Shown here: positions 22,908 to 35,729 of the stretch, in pieces
Numbering within the stretch: the first letter of the stretch is position 1
Layout: every line of letters begins with the position of its first letter
Source: Cymbidium sinense
Lineage: Eukaryota; Streptophyta; Magnoliopsida; Asparagales; Orchidaceae
Direction: 5' to 3'
Assembly: GCA_021442155.1 (NCBI GenBank)
Contig: CM038221.1
Span: 78,012,494-78,076,493, forward strand
Length of the DNA stretch: 64,000 nucleotides
Translations under genes and position numbers: made by a program
The notes under the pieces: model-generated
Database searches by the model: none
Seen by the model: only the letters and a program-made list of their open reading frames with translations
What the model was told of the DNA's origin: nothing

Positions 22908-24995
22908 GCTTATTCATTATGCTTCTTATTTATTAGTCAACATTCTACTCCATAAGTCATTGTAGGTCTTACCGCCATCTTATAAAATTTTCCCTTAAGT
23001 CTAAGTGGTACTTTTTTTATCACACAATACGCCAGATGCATTCCTTCACTTCAACCATCCAACTTGAATTTTAATTACATTACATATATTCGATTTTAAA
23101 TCTACTTAAATGAAAGTCTTAAGACTCTAAGGTTAACCTCCATAACTCATGTTTCTCTTGAGCTCCCTCTCTAGTCTTTTCAACAAGACGAATATCATAA
23201 GTAAAAAGCATACACAAAGGTACACCCTCCTATAAATGTCTAGTGAGAGCACCCATAACTAAAGAAAAAAAAAAGAAATGGGTTTAAAGTTGATTCTTGA
23301 TGTAATCCACCTAAAATAGAAAAATACTTGGTCAATCCTCCTTGTGTTTGAACTCAAGTAATCGTTCCAATATACATATTCTTAATGAGTTGAACATTAG
23401 CAATATTAACTTCTTTCTTTTCTAGGATTCTCCAAAGCACTTCTCTTCAAACTTTATCATATGCTTTCTTGAAATCAACAAATATCATATGTAAATCATT
23501 TATCCTCTCTCTATACTTCTCCATCAAGCCTTTCAACAAATGTATAGCATTCATAATAGACATATCTAGCATGAAATCAAACTGATTTTAAGAAAATTTT
23601 GTATCACATCGTAACATATGCTCAATTACTCTTTTTCATAATTTTAATGTATAGCACATTAACTTAATTCCTCTATAATTTGCACATTCTTGTGCATCAC
23701 CTTTATTCTTAATAAAAAGAATCAACACTTTTTCTCTACTCATCAGGCATTTTTTTAATCTTTAAAATAATATTAAAAATATTAGTATGCCAAGAAATTT
23801 ATTAATCTCCTAAACATTTTCAAACTTCTATTAGAATATCATTAGGTCCTGTTGCTTTTCTACACTTCTTTTTCTTTCAAACCTCTTCAACTTCAATTTT
23901 ACTAACATGGAGATAAAAATAAAATTCTTTATTATCATTTAGGGTACTAAAAGCGCTAAAGTTAATTGTACTCTCACAATATTTATTAAAAAGATTATCA
24001 AAATATTTCATTCACCTATATTTAATATTCTCTTCTAAGAAAAGTAATTTATAATTTTCATCCTTGGTGTAATTTACTTGAACTAAATCTTTATTTTTCT
24101 TATCTCTTTATTTGGCTAATTATATATACATCTTTCACTCTTTTTAGTATCAATCTATAATATAAATTACTACAAGTTAAATTCTTTGCATCTTATATTG
24201 CCTTTTTAGAATGCCATGGTCACTTTATAACTTTTCCAATTCTTTGAGCTTTTATATCCAAACTAATTTTTATAATAAAGCTCTTTTTTTTTAACTTATG
24301 TTACACATTTTTTACTCCACCACAAACTATTTTTTATTAAAAAGAGCTTTTCTTTTTTATTCCCTCAAGCATGTTTTTTACAACTCGTTTAATCTCACTT
24401 ATTATATTTTATCTACATAATATTAGCTTTTCATGAACATCTCAAATCCTAAAATCTTATAGCTTACTCTTATAAATGTTAGTATTGTTATTTCTATAAT
24501 ATAATTATATAATTCTAGAATAATATTTGTATTTATTTTTTATCTTTAGTCCCTTCATCTTAAAATCCAAAATTAGTAGTTGATGTTGAGTAGTTAAACA
24601 TTCACCCAAAATGACTTTACAATTCTTACAATCTAAACAATCTATTTCCTTATAAGAAAATAATCAATCTACATTTTATTGTTTTCAATTTATAAGTGAT
24701 AATATGCTCATCTTTTACTTAAATAAATTATTAGCAATTATTAAATCATAAACTAAAATAAAATCCAATATGATCATACATTTTTCATTAATCACTCTAA
24801 ATTCATAGCCACCATGAATGCTCTTAAATTTTTATAACACTCTACCAACATGTCCATTTAAATCTCCTTCAATATCCCTCTAGGCCATTCTAATTTTTTT
24901 TTTTTAATATACATCCAAACGTATTGGAGAAGCATAAACACTTATAACATTAATAATCTTAGCATAAATAATAATCTTTAAAACTATAATTAAGT
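22908..24995 (-). mobile_element. RTE-type LINE copy 3, truncated at both ends
   Basis: Co-linear with LINE copy 2 from shortly inside the 3' end (agtcaacattctactcc, matching about 5,390) up to the endonuclease (aataatctttaaaactataatt, matching about 7,470-7,490). The 3' tail is missing. At the catalytic box the minus strand reads LCMLFTYDI where copy 1 has MPFADDI, so the first aspartate is substituted. Many frameshifts. Confidence 0.78.
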
Positions 24996-24999
24996 TAAT

Positions 25000-26253
25000 T
25001 GTGGAGTTAGAATGTACAAGAAAAGATAAGAAATAAGAAGCATTATTATAAAACTTGGTTTAGATGTAAAAATTTGGAGAATTGGGAAGATATAAAGTGG
25101 CCCATAGAGATTCTAAGAAAGTAATATATGATACAAAAAATTTAGCTTTTAGTGATTTATACAATAGATTGCATATCAAAGAAGGTGAAAGATGTATGTA
25201 TAAGTTAGCCATGCAAAGAGATAGGAGAAGTAAAGATCTAGTTCAAGTGAGGTATATTAAGGATGAAAATCATAAAGTACTTTTCTTAGAAAAGGATATT
25301 CAAAATAGGTGGATGAGATATTTTAATAAATTTTTTAAAGAAGGATCTGAAAATATGATTGATTTTAGCAATCTTAATACCCTAAACGAAAATAAAAAAT
25401 TTTATTTTTATCATCGTATTAGTAAATTTGAAGTTAGAGAAGCTTTCAAGAAAATGAAATGTGAAAAAATAGTAGGACTAGATGATATTTCAATAGAAGT
25501 GTGGAAATGTTTAGGAGATCAAGGAATTTCTTGGTTTACAAATCTTTCTAATGTTATTTTAAAGACTAAAAAGATGATAGATGAGTGGAGAAAGAGTTTG
25601 TTGATTCCTATATTTAAGAATAAAGGTGATGCACAAGAGTCTGCAAATTATAGAGGAATAAAGTTAATGTGCCAATCATTAAAATTATTTGAGAGAGTAA
25701 TTGAGCATAGGTTAAGATGTGATACAAAAGTTGGATGGTTGATGTGGAGAAATGCATCTGGCCAGTTGTATGATAGAAAAGTACCGCTTCAACTTAAGGG
25801 AAAATTTTATAAGATAGTGGTAACACCTGCAATGATTTATGGTGCATAATGTTGGCCAACAAAAGAGAAGCGTAAGACTAAGTTAAGTGTTGTAGAGATG
25901 AGAATGCTCAGGAGGATGAGTGGCTTTATTCTTGGAGATAAAATACGAAATGAGTATGTTCGGGAAAAAGTTAGAGTAGCTCTAGTGGCAGATAAGATTA
26001 GAGAGAGCCGCCTTAGATGGTTTGGCCACATAAAGCGTCAGCTGTCTGATGACCCGGTTAGGAGACTAGATGCATTAGATTTGCCTTATGTTAAAAAATG
26101 TAGTGGTACACCTAAAAAGACTTAGTTAAGATGTATACAAAATGACCTTAGTATACTTGAATTAAATGAGAATTTGACACATAATAGGACACAATGGAGA
26201 TGAAGGATTCATAAATGACCACATAGTGGGATTGTTGTTGTTGTTGTTGTATA
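25000..26253 (+). mobile_element. RTE-type LINE copy 4, with the reverse transcriptase palm deleted
   Basis: Plus-strand LINE, head to head with copy 3. It opens within the region before the reverse transcriptase and ends in the family tail of five to six ttg units at 26,225-26,250, next to ccacatagtggga. The longest frame (25,082-25,849, 255 codons) contains LYNRLHIKEGE, FEVREAFKKMKCEKIVG and SLLIPIFKNKGDAQESANYR. It then jumps from RVIEHRLRCDT straight to KVGWLMWRNASG; the intervening palm, including the catalytic FADD box, is missing. A second frame (25,898-26,125) carries SRLRWFGHIKRQLSDDPVRR, the C-terminal segment. It cannot encode an active polymerase. Confidence 0.85.
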
Positions 26254-27390
26254 TTAAATATATTTAAAAATTTAAAATTTTATAATACTAATTTATAAAT
26301 ATAAATATAATTTTAAAAAAATTAGTTTAGCTTTATAAAATATAGATAATAATAATAAAATAATACAATATAAATTCTTAAAATATCTTTTTTTATATTA
26401 TAGAATGCTTTATAATAAAAATATAGATTTAAAATTAAAATATTATTAATATATTCTTATATTATAATGCTCATTTAATACTCTCAAAGTTAAATAATAT
26501 ATTTTTTAGTCACACATCACAAGAGGGAGTAGATATTGCACTCTTTATATTCAAAAAATGTGTTTTAAAGTGTAACCTTGTAATCTACTTAGGAGGTGAC
26601 TTGGTGGGCATTCTACTGATTAAATTAGCTAAGTTCATATCATTGATAATAAGATTTTTAAGATTTGTTTTAAAATATTAAAATTAAAATATTATGTTTA
26701 ATTTAATATACTTTTTATAAGAAAATTTGTATTACCTAGTTGAGAACAAAATATCAATTTACCAGTCAAACGGACGATTATGATCAATCTTCATAGCAAT
26801 ATGAAAATCATTTTAAAGTGTAATCAAATCGGACATATGCTTAATTCACAGTTGAATCGATTGAAACAACCAATCTTTAAAATTGTGATATAAACTATAT
26901 AAATCAATCCCTTATTGAAAGTCAAAGTCGAATCAATTGAAATAACTTATTTTAAATGGTGATATAAACTATCTAAATCAATCCCTTCTTAAGTAACTAA
27001 CTAACTTTACTTCCTATAGTGTCATATAACTCAACCCTCATTATCAAGCAATTCAAGAAGGTTATGGGATCATATTATAAGAAGACTAAACTTTGATATA
27101 TAAAATTTGTAAGCTTTCCTACTTCATAAAATGGTAAAACTACCTAAGCAAGAGCAAGTGTAATTAAAGAGATCACTAACTCAACTGGTGGCATCATTAC
27201 AAGAACATTCAACACATTAATGATGGCGTTATGGGGATTTCTCTCTTAGGCCATTTAAGTGGAAATTGTGTAAAGATCCTTCACTGCCCCACTCAATCTT
27301 TGTTTTTAATTAATCTTTTGTATTTCTTTGTAGTCAATTAGCTAGACCTTTACCCATCTTTTTTTGTTGAACTTATTTGTGCTTACAATT
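26254..27390. other. AT-rich intergenic DNA
   Basis: No gene or named repeat seen between LINE copy 4 and the Athila element. The word aaatcaatccctt.ttgaaagt/taagt occurs twice near 26,905 and 26,980 as a short local duplication. Confidence 0.45.
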
Positions 27391-27395
27391 ATACT

Positions 27396-29076
27396 TGACT
27401 TGCCTAAAATGGTATATACAAGTGCACGTGTCAAATCAAGTAATATAATGATAAGTAGAGTATTATTTTCACGAGGATTGAATGTCAAATTTATAAGTTA
27501 ATTACTAGTTGCCCAAGTTATACTTTTTATCCAACCAAATAATAATATAAAAGCACAAACTTTTTTAATTTTAAAATAAATAAAATTTTAAATTTTATGA
27601 TAGGTAGGGGTGTTGTTTTTAATAAGTTAATTTAGTACTATGATATTATGTAATTTTGACGTTATCATGATTAAACTAAGTTGTGTTGGGCACAACACTA
27701 CCACACTGATAAGGGTTGGTTCTATTTTCTGCTTTTTAAATCTATAGTGTCAGCATGGAGCATATATGTTATATTATATATCTTTAGATCAATAAAACAA
27801 AATTAATCTCTTTAACCAATTTTTGCCTAGTGCTGATTAAATTTTGAAATAATTCTCTTCCTCTTATCTCTCTTAAATTGGTTGCAGGAAAGAAAAATTA
27901 AGTGTATCAAATTGTCACTTAATACTACACATGTTTATTTTTCTCTACTATTCTTCTAGGACTCTCTCGATGACTTTATATCATAATAAATTTTAATATT
28001 ATAATTGGCCAAAATATAAGTAAATAAAGCCCACAGAAAATCAAAACACAATAAATCTTGATAGCACAATAATTTTCTTATATTAATATTTCACCAATAG
28101 AGTTTGACATAGAATAAAGCTCAAAATCCACATAAAATCATAGCACAATCAAGTTAGCCACTCATAATATAAGAAAATAGATTCATGAACTAGACCAAAA
28201 GGATAATCAAAGAAAAAGAGATGAATAAATTGAGTAATTCTTCTAAATCCACTCTTGACTACCTCCTTTCTGCTTTTTTGTGTAAAATTGCAACAAATTC
28301 AGCATGTACACTCCATCCTGGATCTTCTCCTTAACTTCAACAAGGACAAACACAACTTACATTGCTTTGGAATTCACTACAACACACTCCCTAACACACT
28401 ATATAACACACAACACTTAGAGTGTCACTCTCCAAGTGATGTCATTACACTACACTCACACTAGACTCACACACATCATAAAACTTTTTTACACTGAAAT
28501 ATCACTCTTATTTATGGCTTTTAAGTCCCCTCATTCGTTATTATTCTAATCCCGCTTGAAACTGCTCCAAAAATCGCTCAAGCCATTTTTTTGGAGCTAC
28601 TAAAACTACTGTTTTGGCGATAGCACTGTGACATTGGTTCTATAGTGCCTACGTATTATGTTCTCTAATTTTTTACTTCAAATTTTTTATCCTAGCTCCT
28701 CAGAGCTCCAATGTAGTGTTACAATGCTATTTTTGGTGCCTTAATGTTGCAAATCTGGTGCCAAGGCACAACATTATCTGCCTTGAGTCCTTATTTTGGT
28801 CTTCTTATAGCATCATTGGGCTAGTTTCCAGTGCCTAAGTGCTTACTTACGTCTCCATGCCAAAAATTTTAATTCCCCAATGGTTTTCCTGCACCAAGGC
28901 ATTGGGTCATTTATTTTGGGGCTTCAAATTGGGTTTGATACAGTGCCATGACACTTAACTCGATATGTTCTTGTTTTAATACTAAAACAAATTATAAAAG
29001 TTTATTTTTTACACATTTTAAGCATAATATATAGGCATAAAATATAATAGAATTTTCACATAATTTCTGCAAGTTA
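27396..29076 (-). repeat. Athila 3' LTR
   Basis: Aligns end to end with the LTR at 52,366-54,051. In element orientation a decayed polypurine region gagtttgtggt precedes it. Shared internal landmarks on the plus strand include aagttatactttttatccaacc, ctaggactctctcgatgact and cacttagagtgtcactctcc. The 69-codon frame at 28,255-28,464 is shared with the other LTR but belongs to LTR sequence, not to a gene. Confidence 0.85.
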
Positions 29077-29639
29077 AATACCACAAACTCAAATCATTAC
29101 TTATCCTCAAGTAATCCAATACTATCAATAAATTGTTAGTCTTTGTTGATAGCTTAGAAAAAACACCTTTAAGGATTCACTCTGCAATCTTTATGGGATT
29201 GGTAGGAGTATATTTTTTTGTGAGACAGATTGATATATATATATATATATATATTCAACTAGATTTTCCCTAACATTTATGTTAGGGTTTATTTTGATCT
29301 AAGTTCTACTTCCTATAAATGCAAGCCTCCATAGTTAATTACCCCTCTTATCGCAGTAAGAGAGCACTCTCGATTAAAGTTGAAAGCAAGCATAATGAGC
29401 ATTTCTATCTTATATGCAATCGATGTCTTAGAGGTGTGTAGCATAGATGACTATCTAAAAGAAAATATAAGTATAGTCTCGATCAAGATCCCATGATTCC
29501 GTCATCCCGGGATTATGTTATTCTAGCCTACCAACATCAAAGGGATATAGCCGCAATGTTCAGAGAATCTGATTAGTAACCATTGATTGTCTCATTTTAT
29601 GTATCTTGAGTATACTTAAACTTTTAGTGTAAGTGGTGT
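29077..29639. other. Segment inside the Athila element without a recognisable gene
   Basis: Contains a short (TA)n run at 29,236-29,253 and an LTR-promoter-like stretch cttcctataaatgcaagcc near 29,310-29,328. No partner LTR was found for it. Confidence 0.35.
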
Positions 29640-30170
29640 AAGAGTGTTCACATAGTGAACAGATTATAAGGTGTCCGCATGTTGAATGGTGCAGATGTTC
29701 ACATAGTGAATGAATAGGAGGATGGGCTTATATTCATTTGGAATGCCAAAATTAGGGTTGTCCATATGGTGGGTAGATATGAATTTATTAGCATGGCAAA
29801 TAAATTATGGAGTGTTCGCATGACAAATGGACATATTTTTACATGGTGAACATATAGAAGGCTAGGCTAACATCCTTTTGGATTGCCAAAATTTAGGCTT
29901 GTCCATATCGTGAAAGGATATGAATTTGTTCATATGGAAAATGAATTATGGTGGGGTTCGCATGGAGAATGAACAGATGTTTACATGGTAAACGTATAGA
30001 AGGTTGGGCTTACATTCGATTGGAATGTCAAAATCAAAGTGTTTGCATGGAAAACTAATAGTAAAATAGGACATATATCCTTTCAGATTTCTATATAAAT
30101 GAGTTATCCGCATATTGAATAAACATGGTGGTGTTTGCATGGAAAACAAATAAAAATTTGAATTTTATTA
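29640..30170. repeat. Tandem repeat, about 138-bp unit, three and a half copies
   Basis: Units share gtgttcgcatg, tttacatggtgaacatatag, aaggctgggcttacattc, ttggaatgccaaaat, gtccatat..tg and atgaattatgg in the same order. Copies begin near 29,645, 29,818 and 29,955, with a partial copy after 30,040. No conserved frame. Confidence 0.75.
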
Positions 30171-30689
30171 AAAGTATGTAAAATTCTTATTTTAGGACAT
30201 TGCATCTCGACACTGGGATTCAGTGCCACAGTGCTATGATAGTGGAGCCCATTGCTTATGTGGCTTGAGAGGGGTAGATGAGCTAGAAGATCAGTGCTCT
30301 AAGCGCTGTGTATGTAGCATTGTGATGCTGACATTATTGGTCATTTGACTATTTGAACAGTGTTGTGCTATGGCGCCACCTTGTAGCACTGCGTTGTAGT
30401 CAAGATTCCTAACAAGCATGCAATGCATTTTAAGAGGAAACAATAGCCTCATTTAATGAGCATACATTGAGTCAAAGCATTGTGACGATGTGCTCTTTTC
30501 ATGAGCATCGGTTACGAAATTTCTTATACTTAAATCTATCTTTTTGACCACACAATAATCGATAGGACATGCTAACCAACTCCTCGGTGCTACATGTAGG
30601 TGCCACAGCACTGAGGTCTTGTTTTGCAACTCGAGAGGGTAGTGCCTTGGTGGTAGGTCTGGGTGGGTGCAGCGTTGGGTCCTAATTTA

Positions 30690-30800
30690 TAAATAGATGT
30701 TTAGGCTATTAAGAATTTTCATTCAGCGATCCCTTCTCCTAAATATTTCCTTTCTCTTCTAGCTTTACTTCCTAATTTCTAATATTAATCATACCTCTTA
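30690..30800 (+). promoter_or_regulatory. TATA-like element upstream of the plus-strand env-like ORF
   Basis: The word atttataaatag at about 30,687-30,699 lies some 110 bp before the env-like coding segment. It could be a promoter for that ORF or a chance AT word; no functional evidence. Confidence 0.25.
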
Positions 30801-32820
30801 AAAGAGTAGTGGGCAAGAAGAGGGCATCCAGTAATGTCAATCGCTTCATCAACATTAACGCCAAGGAGAGGTACCATCACACTCTCCTTTATAAGCACCA
30901 ATTCCAGTTTCTAGAATCCCAATGGCAGCGTGAAGGGGATAATCATGGAGCGAAAGGCTCAAGCTAGCCTACAATAATAATTCATGCATCATTCTGGTGG
31001 TGAGCAAATTCTTTGCAAGCACATAAGATGGCCAGGAAAATAAAGCATATGTCCGAGGGAAGCTGGTGAGTTATGATAGTAGTGCTATAGACACAAATTA
31101 CAATCTCCATAATATTTAGTATGATGAATATCTCTCATACTGCAATGATCATCCCAATTTTGATGAGATTATTCTTTTTCTTTGTGGTGAAAATGAAAGT
31201 GTGCAATTAAAATGATGAGAGAAAATGATTATCAACTTTCTTTCTGTCGGTATGACAACTATTTCTAAGACTCAACACTATTTAATTTCTGCCAAGCTTA
31301 TGACCTCTAGTAACATCAGTGAGATTACCAAAGATAGGGTATTTTGAATTTTCTATTCAAAAGGAGTCTTGATCGATATTTGGAAGATTATTTTTAGTTT
31401 ATAATATGCTGAAGGGGAGCACTACTATCGGGTATAACCACCATTTTGTTATTTATGATTTGTGTGTAATGAAGTATTCCTTTGGAAGGCCCCTTTAACG
31501 AAAAAAGGTGATTGAGGGCGGGGAGGGGGTTCGAGAATAGATTTGAACTGGGAAAGAGTTCATGTCCTCCCTAGTCTACATCCCGAACTCTAAGTCCTTA
31601 GCTAAGCAAGATCAAGAGATTGACAGCTAGGTTTCGGACTTGTGGAAGAGGGTGGATAAGAGTAGTCGTAGGTAGGAGATGTTGGAATGCAAATTTAACC
31701 ATCATACGGATCAACAATTGATACAATTCTTCTACATGGCCTAGTTCAACACCGCACTAGTCAACATATTTCAGAATTGCAATCTTGTAGATACTAGCTA
31801 AGTCTCTCCTTCCCTCTGATTTTCGATGCTCGGTACTATCGATTACGATCGGTCAAGGAGAAGAAGAAGTGAAAGAGTGTGGCGACAAGTATGACTACTA
31901 GCACATAGGATGGCCAGGAAAATAAAGCATGCGTTCGAGAGAAGCTGGTGAGTTATGATAGTGGTGCTATAGACACATATTACAATCTCCATAATATTTA
32001 GTATGATGAATATCTCTCATACTACAATGATCATCCTGATTTTGATGAGATTATTCATTTTCTTTGTGGCGAAAATGAAAGCGTGCAATGAAAATGATGA
32101 GAGAAAGTTATTATCAACTTTTTTCTATCGATATGACAACTGTTTCTAAGACTTGTCACTATTTAATTTCTCCCAAGCTTCTGGCCTCTAGTAACATCAG
32201 TGAGATTACCAAAGATAGGGGTATTTTGAATGTTTCTATTCAAAAGGATTCTCGATCAATATCAGGAAGATTATTTTTAATTTTGTTTATAATATGAAGG
32301 GGAGCACTACTATGGGTATAACCACCATTCTATTATTTATGATTTGTGTGTAATGACGGGGGGGTCGATGAGGAAGTATTCCTTTAGAAGGCCCTTTAAG
32401 CGAAAAGGCAATTGGGGGAGGAGGTTCAAGAATAGATTTTAACTGGGAAAGAGTTAATGTCCTCCCTGGTCTACATCCCGAACTCTAAGTCCTTGGCTGA
32501 GCAAGATCAATAGATTGGCAACTAGGTCTCAGACTTGTGGAAGAGGGTGGATAAGAGTAGTCCTAGGTAGGAGATGTTGGAATACAAATTTAACCATCAT
32601 ACGGATCAACAACCATTACAATTCTTCTACATGGCCTAGTTCAACACTGCACTAGTCAATATATTTCATAATTGCAATCTTGTAGATCTTAGCTAAGTCT
32701 CCTTCCTTACGGTGCTCAGTTTTAGTCCCGTGTGATTACCCTACCTGTATCAGTCAAGAAGGAGGAGGAAGAAGAAGAAGCGGAAGAGTGTGGCGACAAG
32801 TATGACTACTAGCTTCCCCA
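30800..32820 (+). pseudogene. Env-like (putative plant transposon protein) ORF of an Athila-type element, with an internal 890-bp tandem duplication
   Basis: The N-terminal part at 30,805-30,900 reads VGKKRASSNVNRF and INAKERYHH, the start seen in Athila env-like proteins. The next segment (31,019-31,904) is repeated at 31,906-32,815. Each copy covers YYNLHNI and DEIIHFLCGENES, then KLLASSNISEITKDRGIL (frame 32,088-32,297), then a coiled-coil piece LWKRVDKSS, and an acidic tail EEEEEEAEE before the stop in copy 2. Both copies are full of stops and shifts. The protein's role is unproven; env-like ORFs sit downstream of pol in Athila elements. Its orientation is opposite to the surrounding Athila element, so it came from a second insertion or an inversion. 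Confidence 0.65.
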
Positions 32821-33310
32821 GTTTATATTTTTTTCTTCTTTTCTTCCTTTTTTGTAATTATAATATTTAAATTTGGCAATAAAATTTCCCCCTTTTTTAT
32901 AATTGTGTGTTGTGCTTATCTATTATTATCACTTTTGATGATCCAGAATAAAAAAGATAAAAAATTTTTTTTTGAGCACTTATAAAAATTCTTATTAGGG
33001 TACAATGTCACGACGCTAATATATTAGTGCCTCGGCGCTAGAGATAGACATAAGAACCCAAGAAGCGGGCACCATGGCGACAAGTATGACTACTAGCTTC
33101 TGCCTCCCCCCCACCATTTATATTTTTTTATTCTTTTCTTCCTTTTTTGTAATTATAATATTCAAATTTGGCAATAAAATTTCCCTTTTTTTTTATAATT
33201 GTGTGTTGTGCTTATCTATTATTGTCACTATTGATGATCCAGAATAAAAAAAGTTTAAAAAATATTTATTTTGAATACTTATAAAAATTCTTATTAGGGT
33301 ACAATGTCGT
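32790..33310 (+). repeat. Tandem duplication of the env-like ORF end and 3' flank
   Basis: 32,790-33,012 is repeated at 33,072-33,303: tggcgacaagtatgactact, then ttgtaattataatatt.aaatttgg, ataattgtgtgttgtgctta, ttgatgatccagaataaaaa and cttattagggtacaatgtc. This overlaps the end of the 890-bp duplication, so two duplications with different boundaries followed each other. Confidence 0.85.
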
Positions 33311-34561
33311 GAGATATGTTTCAGCTAGAGATAGAACATAAGAGAAGTGGACACCATGGTGCTATCCAACAATGCTTTAGCGTTATGAGATATTATTTCC
33401 TCTATAGCAAAAATTTTTCTAATTTCTTTTTTACATACAACAAGGCAACACAGCCCTGCGACGCCGTCCCTACACCGCCACGTTGTTGTGCGATTTTAGT
33501 TTATTTTATAAAAAAAAATATTCTAAGTCATATTCCAAGTGACATGTGGCTATGACGCTGCGACACTGATACTATGGTGTCGTGGCGCTATGATGTTATT
33601 TTACTTATATTAGTATATAGTGCCGTGATGCAGATGCTATGGTGTTGTGGCATTATGAGATTTCATTAAAGCGCTAGAGTGCTAATTCTTGGGCACTACG
33701 GAGCCACTCTTGTAATGTGAATACCCGAGAGCGCGGTGTTGTGGTGCCAAATTTTGAATTTAAAGTGTGAATCTTTCAACTTTCTTAGAAATTTCAGCCG
33801 CATTTTATCTCAACTATGCTATATTTCAAAATCATATAGTGCATTGTACTCTTCTCCCTTATTCCAGATCTAACATCATTGGAGGGAAGGGGGTTTTCAT
33901 CTCTCTCCGGAATAAAATTCAATGGTGGAGGTCTTCAAATCTCTAAGTTTCTCATACCGAATCAAAGAACAATAGTGGGATTTTTGTTAAACTAGTAAGA
34001 AAGAACATAAATTCTTTACCTGAAGTGAGAAAGCTTCGAGTGAAATGAGATCACTAGTTCAGACAGAGTAGAGTCAAGTGGAAAAGAAGGTCTTTGGAGT
34101 GAACTGCTCACTTCTATTTATAGGACTGGGTTGATAACTATTTTCTCTCAATAACCGATGTAGTGTCTCAATGCCAAGATCGTGGCGTCGCGACATTGTA
34201 CCGTAATTTGATAGATTTGGTGGCGGTAGTAGTAGTACTAAGATCGCGTCGTGGCACTATATCATAACTTGACAGCTAGGTCGAGCAATTATTTCTTCTA
34301 GAAGACTAGAGAGTGCCTTGGTGCTATGAACATAGCACCGTGACGCTTTAACTAAAAAAAATTATATTTTTATTTTATTTCATTTCTTTTTTTGTAAACA
34401 TTTGTATGACATAAATTTTGAAAAATTAAATAATCTTATATTGTCATTAAATTTTAGATTTATAGTTAAACTCCTTACTATGAATATATATCTCAATTAT
34501 ATTTGCTCAAATTTTTAGTCAAACTAATATTTTTTTACATTAAAGTTTGTTGTACATTTTA
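33311..34561. other. Athila-associated segment without a recognisable gene
   Basis: Contains recurring words such as gtgtcgtggcgctatg and tgctatggtgttgtggc that resemble words in the Athila LTRs (for instance near 28,600-28,960). It may be decayed LTR or 3' non-coding DNA of the plus-strand fragment. No coding frame was recognised. Confidence 0.35.
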
Positions 34562-34566
34562 AGTAT

Positions 34567-35380
34567 TGATATGAACTTGAAAATTCCACTAGTCGAAGCA
34601 CAAATCTTGATGCCGAAAGCAAGCATTATTAGAAATTGAAACTGGTTGAGATCAAGTACTTAAAATTTCATTGGAAATTTTGGGATATCAGTTAAATTCC
34701 TAAAAGGCTCTCAAATATGGAGTATTTATAGTCAAATCGAACGTCTCGATGAGCCGGATCCAACAAGCCCAAGATCTTACAATTCGACTTTATTTGAGCA
34801 TTCAAATACACAAAATACATCATATGATCGGAATCATCATCTGGCGTCGATGAAGTGGAGTGGTTGGATTTTGCATGTATTTACAGAGGCGCCACTCCTC
34901 CAATCTATAAATAACCTCATTTCTCATATGAGGAGCCCAAAGGAGAGAGAGAGCCTAAAGCTTGAAGATCCTCCAAGCACATCGTGCCACCACTTCGTGA
35001 ACCACCGCCGACCACCGTCGATTCCGTACATTACTTGCCGTCGTCAACATCTACCGGTCTCCATCATTACGACCTTCATCATCAGTCATTGTTCCTCATT
35101 GTTTGCCATCATCTGCTACCACTAGCAATTGTTACCACTAGCGTACTACATAGTAGTTGTTCCTCATATATAATTCGTAATCCGTTATCGAGAAAATTTT
35201 GTACTCACGAAACAAATACATAGTGGAAGCTTTTCTTGGCTAGGCCCTGATTTTTCCCACTTTTGAGGTTTTCACGCAAATTCTCAGTTTTCTTGTTCAC
35301 TCTTTAAATACTTATGTGTGTGCTAGATTTCACAACAAGGCTAAGGTGAAAACTTTCACTCTAATGATTTTTCTAGCATG
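34567..35380 (+). repeat. Element B 5' LTR with promoter
   Basis: Starts tgatatgaacttg and ends ttttctagcatg, 814 bp. A TATA box, tataaata, lies at 34,906-34,913. The GC-rich block of this LTR (34,985-35,060) is much shorter than in element A. Confidence 0.88.
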
Positions 35381-35729
35381 GTTTGGCCATAGAAACTAAT
35401 TCTCATCATTTCATCTTGTATGACAACCAAGTTTCCCAACAAGATCAAAACCACCATCGAGGTGGAGCATTTCAAAAAGGGCGAATGAAGATTCATCAAA
35501 CTTCGTTCCTTCAGATTTTGTCGGAAGTTGGGGGGCAACTCTTAATCTCAGAAGATTGCCCATGTTAAGCATCTAATCGATTAATATCCCAAGACACAAG
35601 TCAAAGTTGGAGGATATTTCAACATTGAGAAGAGATATCTCTTTGCAAATTATGATTTTCCAATCATACTCATGGAAAAATAAGACCAATGTTAAGGAGC
35701 AACTTTGGTTACAACCACAAATAGATGTT

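Noticed and set aside
22908..26253. A single twin-primed LINE insertion with an inverted 5' part
   Set aside because: The two halves overlap in content (both contain the reverse transcriptase region), which twin priming does not produce.
27396..29076. Solo Athila LTR
   Set aside because: Its outer pentamer matches that beyond the LTR at 54,051 and the inner flanks differ, so it is the 3' LTR of one large nested element.
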